Source: Syngnathus acus
Taxonomy: Eukaryota > Chordata > Actinopteri > Syngnathiformes > Syngnathidae
Assembly (NCBI RefSeq): GCF_901709675.1
Contig: NC_051090.1
Span: forward strand, 5,535,842 to 5,599,841
DNA: 64,000 nucleotides
Reading direction: 5' to 3'
Below are positions 47,701 through 60,700 of the stretch, in pieces. The stretch's first letter is position 1; each line of letters starts with the position of its first letter. A model generated the notes under the pieces. That model worked only from the letters and a program-made list of their open reading frames with translations. It did not search any database and was not told the DNA's origin. The translations under genes were made by a program, and so were the position numbers.

Positions 47701-49759
47701 TACACCGCCATTTTCAAGTGTACCTAATAACAGGCCAGTTCATTTGAGAAAAATCATGGCCAAAGCTTAACTGAAAGTGAAAAGTGCCACACCCGCCCTC
47801 ACCCCCACTTTCTGATTGGCTGTTTGATCTGTGACGTCACACGAACACTCCTTTAGGTACGCCGCCATTTTCAGGTGTACCTAATAACAGGCCACTTCAT
47901 TAGGGAAAAATCATGGCCAAAGCTGAACTGAAAGTGAAGTGCCACACCCCCACCTCCTGATTGGCTGGTTGATCTGTGACGTCACACGGACACTCCATTA
48001 GGTACACCACCATTTTCATAACTTTATGCATTTTTTGTACATGTCAAGAATGTGGATTTGACTACTTGCTCTTTATTTTGGGGGACACCAACACATATTA
48101 CACAACGTAAAACACATATTGTCAGATTTTTGTTTTCATGCCCAAAAAAATAATAAAAACAAGGAATAATACACCAGACAAGTTTCAACAGGTTTTAATG
48201 TTTATTAAAATAATAATAATAAAAGTAAATTTCAAACCAGCAATCTAATGTGAAATTGCAGTAGATATATTGGAGAACAATATTTAGGCGTATATATGCA
48301 TACACGTTATTTTAAGTGTTATAAAATCCAGAAGCATAATCTCCCCGTTGTTGCATAACGGCGCATCCCTTCATGCAATAAAGTTAGCCGTTAGCTTGGA
48401 GAAAACGTTCATAAAAGAAGTGGTGTTTCAGTGAGTGGTTCTTTCTTTCCTTGGCAAATCCTAAATCGACATTCTGGCTTACATAGTTCACGCCAGGAGG
48501 GAGACGCAACTCGTTCACTGACTGATCCGTTGATGCACGGGAAGGCAGTTCACCCAGTAACTCGTTCGCGAACGGGAAAGTCAGGATTCGTGCCCTCACT
48601 GATCCGTTCTCGCGATGAACTGGAAATGCACATCATTCCTCACTAACTCGTTCACTCACAGGTCCGTTCAGTTGGGGAACGGGAAATGCAATCACGACTC
48701 GTTCGTGAACGGGAAGTGACGTCATTTTCTTCTTCGTTTTGTTTTACGGCGAGGTGGCACCAGCTTCAATGGGCATTACCGACACCTACTGGTAGAAGTC
48801 ATACGGACTGAAAAAAGAACGAATCACTTTAGGACGTGAAAATTCTATTTGGTTGAATTTGAGTATTCCTTGTTGAATTTAGATCTTATTCAAGTGATTT
48901 AATGCTTTTAAATTCATATTTTTTGAGGGGGGGGAATAGGAATGTTGTGATAATTTTTTTCCAGAATATTTCTTTAATTGGATGAGAAGTCTTACATGAG
49001 GGGAAAGTTGTTTTCTTATGAGAATTAAGTTTGACTTTGTTTTAGAAGTTTACATTTTATGTGTATTTCAAGAATTTTCCAGAATGAAGTCAGATTTTAA
49101 TAGTCTGATTTTTTTTCCAAGAACAAAGATGGCTTTTTTTTTTTTTTTACAATTTTGTCAGATTTATGTAGTCCTTTTGTAGATGTAATACCTATTACCA
49201 GAAAAACTAATTGCCTAATAAAGTAATAATATTTTGAGATTTTTTTTTTTCATGAGATAAAAATAATTTTATAAGAAAAAGTTTGAATATTCTTTTCATG
49301 AGATAAAAATAATTTTATAAGAAAAAAGTTTGAATTGTAATTTTGTTTTCAAGTTTTTAAATGCAATTTTACAAGAATTAAGTCAGACTAATTCAAAGAA
49401 TAATCAAATCATGCAAGAAGAAGAATCTAAATCTTTCTTGGATCAAATAAATGACATTTGGACTTTATTTTTGTCATATGACTTAAGTTAAAAAAAAAAT
49501 CCTAACAGCATTTTTCTGATCCAAAACAAAAAGAGCAGTGGATACAATGCAAACAAAATTGGTTGAAGTATGTATGGTGTGAGCATCATCATCCTCACTG
49601 AACTCAAGAGTAAATTTGCATCCCATTCAACCCAAATGATTGGCATCTCATGACAAAGGTTTCCCAGAGATGACAAGTGGCAAAGTGGGGGTGTGCCTAC
49701 CTGAGGTAACGCAGCGGCTCTATGGTTTCGGTCTCCGCTTCAGCTGAGCTGTGATTCAT
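26532..49759 (-). CDS. yjefn3: YjeF N-terminal domain-containing 3 (AIBP2), six coding exons, 246 aa
   Basis: YjeF_N (Rossmann-like) protein, paralogue of NAD(P)HX epimerase/ApoA-I-binding protein. The zebrafish family member promotes cholesterol efflux from endothelial cells and limits angiogenesis (family knowledge). Coding exons 5' to 3': 49701-49759, 33102-33210, 30133-30243, 27835-27948, 27218-27368, 26532-26728; 741 nt with all phases matching. It is YJEFN3, not NAXE, because the nucleotide-loop motif reads [16 protein letters not shown] (75-90) where NAXE has GPGNNGGDG; the catalytic-motif Asp is Ile82 here. Other marks are [35 protein letters not shown] and VDVPSGWDVE. There is no signal peptide. 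Start is ATG 49759 ([11 protein letters not shown]). Intron 1 is 16.5 kb and holds most of the window's repeats. Confidence 0.94.
26795..27085 (+). repeat. AT-rich imperfect duplication in yjefn3 intron 5
   Basis: GTAATCCTGTGCAGATATTT (near 26798) recurs as GTAATCCTATACAGACATTT (near 27048). Between them AATTACAATTAAATAAATTA-type words repeat several times. Confidence 0.65.
27218..27368 (-). CDS. yjefn3: yjefn3 exon 5
   Basis: [20 protein letters not shown] through VDVPSG; acceptor CTTTCACAG, donor TCGG|GTGAGT, phase 1 at the end. Contains the AMLG strand-loop of the YjeF_N fold. Confidence 0.95.
27835..27948 (-). CDS. yjefn3: yjefn3 exon 4
   Basis: Phase 0-0 exon, [20 protein letters not shown] through [12 protein letters not shown]. 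Acceptor TTCTATTCAG, donor GAG|GTCAGC. Confidence 0.95.
27949..30132 (-). other. yjefn3 intron 3
   Basis: 2.2 kb. A block at 28435-28475 (TTTTTTGGTGGGCCCCCCCG) looks like a piece of a dispersed repeat. No other gene. Confidence 0.75.
30133..30243 (-). CDS. yjefn3: yjefn3 exon 3: nucleotide-loop motif
   Basis: Phase 0-0 exon from [15 protein letters not shown] to [19 protein letters not shown]. Acceptor GCTGTCCAG, donor TTT|GTAAGT. Confidence 0.95.
30244..33101 (-). other. yjefn3 intron 2
   Basis: 2.86 kb. Contains a GAGC micro-repeat at 31510-31525, a G-run at 31220-31229, a tRNA-like fragment near 31100-31150 (GTTGGTTAGCGCATGCAG ... AATTTGAATCGGG) and the MITE-like 32649-33045. Confidence 0.75.
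32649..33045. mobile_element. Decayed MITE-like element next to yjefn3 exon 2
   Basis: Begins GCAGGGCTGACTATC and ends GTGACACCTC, with repeated ATCGATTAATC-type motifs near both ends. It is flanked by TACTGTAA and TACTGTGA, a possible 8-bp duplication with one mismatch. It ends less than 60 bp from yjefn3 exon 2. Confidence 0.45.
33102..33210 (-). CDS. yjefn3: yjefn3 exon 2
   Basis: Acceptor GTGTTGTAG, donor AAAG|GTTTGT. Encodes [20 protein letters not shown] and the helix through HACALAISK. Confidence 0.93.
40061..40364. mobile_element. hAT-type MITE with perfect 8-bp target-site duplication
   Basis: Terminal inverted repeats CAGGGGTGTCAAACTCA and TGAGTTTGACACCTGTG, subterminal GGGCC-rich blocks, about 304 bp, flanked by ATCTATAG on both sides (40053-40060 and 40365-40372). 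No coding capacity. Confidence 0.93.
40800..40945 (+). repeat. L2-like LINE relic
   Basis: GGGGACGGGGTACACCCTGA followed by ACCGGTCACCAGTCAGGGCAC and ACAAATGACCATTCACA resembles the common fish L2-type consensus, and ends in a poly-A run. Confidence 0.55.
43711..43974. mobile_element. Degenerate hAT-type MITE, same family as 40061-40364
   Basis: Starts GTGTCAAACCCAAGGCCCGG with a decayed outer end and finishes GTTTGACACCCCTG. The internal CCGCCACATCATTTTATGTG matches the subterminal block of the other copy. The flanking duplication is no longer clear. Confidence 0.8.
45379..46083 (+). repeat. Left inverted arm of the palindromic element
   Basis: Pairs with 48153-48833 over nearly its whole length with small indels. 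Shared blocks include the TAGGTGTCGGTAATGCCCAT region near 45424-45445 and ATTTAGGCGTATAT-type sequence near 45936. Confidence 0.85.
46347..46420 (-). pseudogene. tRNA-like sequence (degenerate tRNA or SINE head)
   Basis: A 74-nt minus-strand segment begins GGTC and ends GACC, with a D-arm-like AGCCGACTGGTTAGTG and a T-arm-like GGTTCAAATCTCGG. Acceptor and T stems carry mismatches, so it is not a functional tRNA. It sits inside the palindromic element, between the left arm and the tandem array. Confidence 0.6.
46662..47610 (+). repeat. Tandem array, four 235-bp units, each with a hairpin
   Basis: The phrase GACACCTGTGACCTTTGACC recurs at 46662, 46897, 47132 and 47367, exactly 235 bp apart. 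Units differ at only a few positions, except for the last end. Each contains inverted arms of about 37 nt (CTCGTTAAGTGCACCTGCGT ... reversed) around the loop GCGGAACGTGAA, plus TTAGGTACACTTGAAAATGG. Short repeated reading frames on the minus strand are by-products of the repeat, not genes. Confidence 0.93.
48153..48833 (-). repeat. Right inverted arm of the palindromic element
   Basis: Reverse complement of 45379-46083, from AACAAGGAATAATACACCAG to GAATCACTTTAGG. Confidence 0.85.
49248..49345 (+). repeat. Two tandem copies of a ~48-bp AT-rich unit
   Basis: CATGAGATAAAAATAATTTT through AAGTTTGAAT occurs twice back to back with one base of difference. The surrounding 48.9-49.4 kb is AT-rich with looser copies of TTTTAGAA/AGAATTAAGT-type words. 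Confidence 0.8.
49701..49759 (-). CDS. yjefn3: yjefn3 exon 1
   Basis: [19 protein letters not shown], donor CTCAG|GTAGGC, phase 2. It completes Ser with exon 2 (LRYLS-KGEAS). The far-upstream position is accepted because phase and N-terminal sequence fit fish yjefn3. Confidence 0.82.
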
Positions 49760-50351
49760 CTTGTCCGTCTTGTTTGTCACCCAGCAGGACTGATGAAAAG
49801 ACAATAAAAGAAGAGCCGCGCCTCAACCAAAGAACCCCCGGGGATGCTCTGCTCTGAACAAACAGTCGCTTTTCACAATGGATGGTCCGGATGCAGATGG
49901 TCCTCGGCAGTCTCCCGTCTCTTCCCCACTGTGTGGCACTGAAAAGCAGCGCACTCACTCAAAGAGCGGCGACCAATTAAGAATCAGGAGAGGCAACACT
50001 AGACGGCTGATTGGTTCAGGCGCCCACCATCAGAGACCCCCACCTCCCTTCTCCCATGTCCCCCTTTCTTCAAATTCACACACATTTGTGTGCACTTCTC
50101 AGCGACCAAAGCACCCTTGATGTGAAATGTAGAGCAAGCGTCACAGCGGGATCATTCGCAAACATTCCATCTGAAGATGTGAACATTTCGTCTTGTTCCA
50201 AAACAAAATGTGTTCATGTATTTTTCATCAGATGTTGCTTGTGTTATGAAGATGGATGATGATCCAACACACTGTTAGCTTGGGAGTTTATTAATGACTT
50301 TTTTTCTGTTTATTTAAAACTGATTAAATGTGAATAATGATAACAAAACTA

Positions 50352-50558
50352 GGCTTAGCAACTCCAATCCTCGAGGGCCGGTGTCCGGCATGTTTTCTAT
50401 ATCTCTCTGTTGCAACACTTCTGATTCAGATGCAGATAATTAGCAAGGTCTGCAGAAGCTGCAGAAAAATGTTCATCATATGAATCAGTTGTGTTCCAAC
50501 AGGAAGACATAGAAAACATGCAGGACACCAGCCCTCGTGGACCGGAGTTCCCTACCCA
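50352..50558. mobile_element. MITE-like element upstream of yjefn3
   Basis: Inverted ends AACTCCAATCCTCGAGGGCC...GGTGTCC...GCATGTTTTCTAT and, in reverse, ATAGAAAACATGCAGGACACC...CCCTCGTGGACCGGAGTT. About 207 bp, a common fish MITE shape; exact ends and target duplication are not clear. Confidence 0.7.
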
Positions 50559-51439
50559 TGGTCCCTTTTTTTTTTTTTTTTAAGGAAAAAAAAAGGCCTT
50601 CTATACCTTTTATCTATTAAACCATTTTTCAGACATTAGTGTTCAGATATTCAAAAACTCTAAATAACGAGAATAGATATTGGAGGTCAAAGGGGTGCAA
50701 AACGCAACATTTGGTAAACTCTGCCATCTAGCGGTGACAAAGAAATACCGCAATTTGGACCAAGACTTCCTGTGAACAAAAAAGGTCATTAAAGATCTTG
50801 CAGTATTATCCATGAGTGTTAGGGACACACAAAATGAATAAAATAATCCATTAAAATTCTATTTTTCAAGGTAGACAAAAAAATACAATTTGCTTAAGTG
50901 TACTGGAAATTTAATTCTCAATTCACATAACGTTTGAAACTACATTAGATATTTCAGATATACTTTACACAATTCTGAGTCTTGTGCGTTGCATTAGTGA
51001 CGTCATAATGATTTCTTTATAACGACTACATTTATGATTGACAAGAAATCAGCCAATGTAGGGTTAAAATTAGTTTTTATTATTTAATAGAGGGGGGGTG
51101 AAAAAAACAAATGTCTCCTTATACATCATTTTCCTTTCAGTGTGGGTTTAGCTACATTTTTCCACCAACAAACGGAATGATGTTGATTTCAATCAGAGAG
51201 ACTCGTTTGTATTCACAAAATGTGGGCTGTTGCTGCACATTTTTTTTGCCTTTCAGGAATGTAGAGACAACCTGCGATGTTTCCCTCGTGGATTTTAGGA
51301 CATGGGAGCTCAAGTCCAAAGTGAAACCAGGAAGCCATTTTGGATCATTCAATTTGTTTCAAATGTGTACTAAATTACACCAAAAAAAAAAAGATCCATA
51401 TAAGAATTTTAATATCACTTTTCGTTTGAGTCACAGGTG

Positions 51440-51672
51440 ACTGGAGCTTTCGATTTTTGGCGAGAAGTGGGGTGCAGCCAGAAGTAGTTGCCATCTAATC
51501 ACAAGGCACATATACACAAACATTCACACTTATGGAAAATCTTCCATAAAATTAATATGCATGTTATTTTGGAATGTCCTCCACACAGGAAGGCCAAAGG
51601 TGATATTCAAACCCCGTACCTCCAAACTGTGATGCAGATGTGCTGACCACTTGACTCCCGTGCTGCCAAAAT
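51440..51672 (+). repeat. L2/V-SINE-like relic
   Basis: Contains TGGGGTGCAGCCAGAAGTAG, AATCACAAGGCACATATACA, CCTCCACACAGGAAGGCC and a final ...TGTGCTGACCACTTGACTCC. This is the recognisable order of a fish L2-derived 3' segment. Confidence 0.55.
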
Positions 51673-52147
51673 TCTACAAATGTCGATTATGAATGGGGTT
51701 TTTTTTTGGGGGGGGGGGCTTTTCTGTGTAGAAACTGACTGGTTCAAAGACTTCCTGGAGGGTGTTTGTTTGCATCGCTACATTCTGAAAGCTGTCCAGC
51801 GTTTTTTGACAGGGATCAATTCACACGCATGTCTTTACTAATAGCGTGACCCTATAAATAAAAGCCAAAGACAATTGTGTCTAGAGAAGAAAACAATGCA
51901 CCACAACCTAAAGGACTAAAAGCAAATAATAATAATAAATCATGTCACAAAATGACATTCCTGACAACCCCCCTCCAGTTTTAGCATGACATCATGTGTT
52001 TACTCCAGAGAGGCTTCAAATAAACTCCAAACCTTCTAGCCGAAGGGATTTCATTTGGGCTCCATGAGTTCTTTGGAAGTTTTTTTTCCTCAACAACAGT
52101 CCTCAAAACATTACAAAAGGCTCCGTTACAATATTCAACGAAACGTT

Positions 52148-52157
52148 TTTATTTATT
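52148..52157 (-). terminator. Probable gatad2a polyadenylation signal
   Basis: Overlapping AATAAATAAA on the minus strand about 790 nt past the gatad2a stop. The 52.15-52.95 kb stretch is therefore likely 3' UTR. Confidence 0.5.
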
Positions 52158-52945
52158 TTTTTGTCTACGGATTTAAAAGTCGGCAATGCGGAAAGCAGCA
52201 GATGTAAAACCACCTTCAACAGTAACGGGAGCCGGTATAATTCCAACCTCGGCGTGAGGTAACTTCCAAAACGTTGGAGGAGCACAATATTAGGAAGAAA
52301 AAAAAAACACAAAATTGAACACAGACAAGAATCCTAACATTCCGCCATACAAAAAAAAAATAAAAATCGGACACACGTTGGCTTTTCTGCCGTACTCGCT
52401 GGAGCTTGAAGAGAAGAGGCAGTCTGTGTGCAGTCTTAGTTTTTTTTTTTTTCTTATTCTTTTTTGCAAAGCTGAAGTCATTTCTTCGATGATCCTTGAA
52501 GATCGAACAATCCCTGTGATGAGATCTGCAGTTCAGAAACCACACCGGGGCTAAGGCGTGTCTTCTGTCGTGTCTAATAATAATAATCTTAATATCTGCC
52601 CCCGGTCTAATCCATAGACGGAGGAATTTGGGAATTCCACGGGTGCTCCCACTCTAAGGTCGACCAAAAAAAAACAATTTTTTAATCCAAACCACCTTGG
52701 GGAAGAGAGGGTGGGGGGTGTCCTGGACACAATTCTTCCATCCCAGACTTGGGGAATGGGCCCACGAGGAAATGGAGGAACGTCTCCGCCTCAAAACAAA
52801 AAACAAGGCGGATTGACCTCCCTGCATCATGTTCATAGAAAGGATTAGAATGATTATGTTTATAGATGGGTGGGTGCATAATGGCTATCATAGATGTTAC
52901 AAGAGGGGAATAAGAATGGAAATGGAGGACAGGGCGGGGGAGGCA

Positions 52946-57692
<4,747 letters not shown>

Positions 57693-57705
57693 GGCTGCTC
57701 TCAAC

Positions 57706-60700
57706 CTGGAGAAATGGAAAAGGGAAAACCATGGCCGTTACAAACAAACAAAATGCTGAGCCAGGACCCGTAACGAGTGTGAGCGTAGAGCCGGCATGTT
57801 AATCATAAATTCATGCTAACGTAGGTCCCTCCTCCTTATTTGACTTCGAAATAGCAACCGCCTCAGTCCCTCACCGAGCGTAAAGCAAGACATCAAAGCG
57901 TATCATAGCACTTTGCCGATTCAATGCAAATAATATGACCCCCCCCAAGAGCTGGAAGCGTTATAGGATGGCAATCTGATTGGACGCTCAATATGTACTG
58001 TGTCATTGATTCTATGACATCACTGCCACATCAATGCTTTTATTTTTTTTAAACCATGATCTCACTTTTTTGAGCTCATTGTGAGTTTGAAAGCTGTCTA
58101 ATAACTGTATGTGGTGTTCTTTTACTGAATTGTGTGTGTGTATCATGGGACAGTGATAATGGAGAGAGTGGATCTTGTTTCTATTGATAATTTGTCTTTC
58201 ACGGGCATTGACAGTGTTCCATTTAGCTGAAACCTTGCCGTCTTAAAAAGGGTCCAGCCTGGATCTTGTCCTAGTGCCAGTGCCCCAGATGCTGACCCAA
58301 ATCTCTTTCAGGACAGTAAGATGATGAAAGCCACTTCTCACATAACCTATTACGCAGCAGAAAGAGTGCAACATTCAAATTTAATCCCAACTAGGGCAGC
58401 TGCTGGCCACGAGGCTTCCTCAGCTCTCGCCGCCATCTAAAAAAAAAAAAAGAAAAAGTCAACGTGGTAGAACAACAAGTGTGACATCATCGCATTACAT
58501 TAATTTAGAAACAGTGAGGTGTCTCGATAAAAACTGGTCCAAACGAGTTGCTCATTGTGGAGATTTACAAGATTCCCATAAAGGACAAACTCAGACAGTA
58601 ATTACGTTGGCAGGTTTTGGAATGTTCAAATGACGTTCTGAAGCCTGTCAACCAGAATGATATGTAGGCGCGTCAACGTATCAATGGCGCGCTCAAGCAA
58701 AACCCCAAATCAAGTTCTCTCGACAATCGACTCCTCAAAGTAACATGAAACGACTTCTTTCTCCAATTCCAAATGTACAGCGAATGACTCAAACGGCGCC
58801 AAGCCCCAAACGATGCTTGTAACTATGAACAGCTGAGGTGCAGGTCAGCACAAACATGCCAGAAGAAGAAGGGGATGCCATCCTGAGCTCATCAGTTCCC
58901 GTTGCTAAGCAACAAATCCGGTAAACAAAATTGTTGGACATGCATATGGCGCACATACAGTACACACTTGAGGCTAACTGTGTATGACTGGGTGTGATTG
59001 TTGCATCAGTGAGTTGCTTACTCCCGGGAGTTTTTCACGTCTCGTCTCTTGGTTTCTAGATGAGCTCTGGAGGCTTGTGGTGTGTTGCGAGTTGTGAGCG
59101 CCTCCAGCTCATAGAATTGATTCCAACTTATTCACAGAGGACTGCAATGTCAAATATGGCTACATTTATCTTTGAATAGCTTCGAAATCTGTATGTTTAC
59201 ATTGTTTTGAACGGTTTGGCAACACTTTTGAGGTAGCAAGCGACCCCCCCCTGACCTGGTTTGACACCACGTAGTCTTTCTACTTTTGTGTCCGGCTCTA
59301 CAAGAGAAGATCAATGGCAACGGCTTCATCCACCCCCCCACCCCCCCATCAGGTAGCGTACGAGCCTCTTATCTCCAGCTCCATAATGATTTCCCCACTG
59401 GGACCCGACCGGGCCCAGTCAGCCGACACATTAACAGCCATTTTAAGAAGCCAAGGCTTTCCGCTCGTGTCTTTATGCTTCAATTAGAGACATGTGGGTC
59501 AATAATAGCTTCCTTTGGAGTTAGTCATGTATTTTTTGGGGGCAGGCGCGAGGTGGGTCATCACTTTAAAAACGTATGCATCTTTTCTCAGACAAACGGT
59601 TTTGCTTTGAGTAGGGATTTTGGCTTGCTGAGCATGCACAACAACAAAGTAATATTGCAAACCGGTTATTTCCAAGTCATGTGTATCAAAGGGATTCACA
59701 AGCCCAAAGTTCACAAAAATATATACATAATAAAAAAACATTAAAAATCACAGATGGAGGAATCCCCCTTCCAGTATGACCAGCACAACCTGCAATAGAT
59801 GCCAAGTGGATGACATCAGTGGCAAGATATGATGCCATACTGTACATGCAATGAAACAATTACGCTCTCTATTTTACCTCAACTGCTTTTAAGACACAAT
59901 TAATTCCATATAAATGGACAGAATTCATTATCATTTTCATGGATTATATACGATCATGACAAAATGAGATGCACAAAATAATGTTAGAAGGTAACCTGCA
60001 GGCTTGGGGGGGGTGGGGGGGGGGGACACATCTGAAGGAGTGCCATGTTGGTGAGGAAAGGGGTGGGGGGGGGTCATGCACATGTGGCGAGTGGAGACGT
60101 GATCTAACTGTGCCAAAGTGAAAAACACGCTTCCTTGTCCTGTCACACACACAAAAACAGAGAAGGTAAGTATGTGTGTGTCTGTGTGCGTGTGCTCGTA
60201 CATGATTACGTACGTGCGTGTCCCTCCCTACTGGTTCCGTCCCGAACGGAAAGGGTTAAGCCCCTGCCATTTTAACGCCACTGACGGATCAGACCATTAG
60301 GGTGTTACCTAACAAAATGGAAGCCTTTAACCCTGAATTTGCCGGACTGACAGTGTGTGCTCTTGTGCGTGTGTGTGAGCAAGTAAGCGCCAGAGGCCAA
60401 TTGAAGTCACAGTATGTCAGCACGTGTCCGCCTAGATTCAACGGCAAAACATTTATGATCACACACACAAATGGAAGTGTTTATAATCACTCAATCAAAT
60501 GATCATCCCAGTCAAATGACAAACATTCGTCCGAGCTTCTTTATTTTCGGGGGGGACCGCACAAGCCTCGGCGCCACATCGAGTAATTGATTCACACTAT
60601 TAACAGAGCCCATCTTATTGACCAAAAACATTTACTCGCCATAATTAAAAGGAACTGCCGGCCGCAGCAGTAATCTGAAATTACAGTCAAATCGGTTTCC

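Larger units (their letters stand above)
45379..48833. mobile_element. 3.45-kb palindromic (foldback-like) element
   Basis: Left arm 45379-about 46083 and right arm about 48153-48833 are imperfect inverted copies of roughly 690 bp. The left begins CCTAAAGTGATTCGTTC and the right ends GAACGAATCACTTTAGG. The arms are rich in GAACGA/TCGTTC motifs. Inner sequence is also inverted (two GGTACACC...GTACCTAAT blocks), and the centre is a 235-bp tandem array. There is no transposase reading frame, so it would be non-autonomous. I see no clear target-site duplication; more GAACGATTC-type sequence extends left to about 45190 only. It lies in yjefn3 intron 1. Confidence 0.8.
33211..49700 (-). other. yjefn3 intron 1 (16.5 kb)
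   Basis: Unusually long for this window. Contains two hAT MITEs, L2 relics, the palindromic element, and repeat-poor stretches with homeodomain-like cores (38450-38720, 44060-44420) that could be enhancers. No embedded gene recognised. Confidence 0.75.
49760..52945. other. Interval between yjefn3 5' end and gatad2a 3' end
   Basis: yjefn3 promoter region (49.76-50.1 kb), a MITE at 50352, an L2 relic at 51440, and the gatad2a 3' UTR from about 52.15 kb. No exon resembling NDUFA13 or TSSK6, which lie here in human. Confidence 0.65.

Noticed and set aside
26532-49759. Assignment as naxe (NAD(P)HX epimerase)
   Set aside because: Motif is GPEQNG, not GPGNNGGDG, and the C terminus and neighbourhood fit YJEFN3.
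49740-49958. 72-codon minus-strand frame as the yjefn3 start
   Set aside because: It is in a different frame from MNHSSAEAE..., which alone splices in phase to exon 2.
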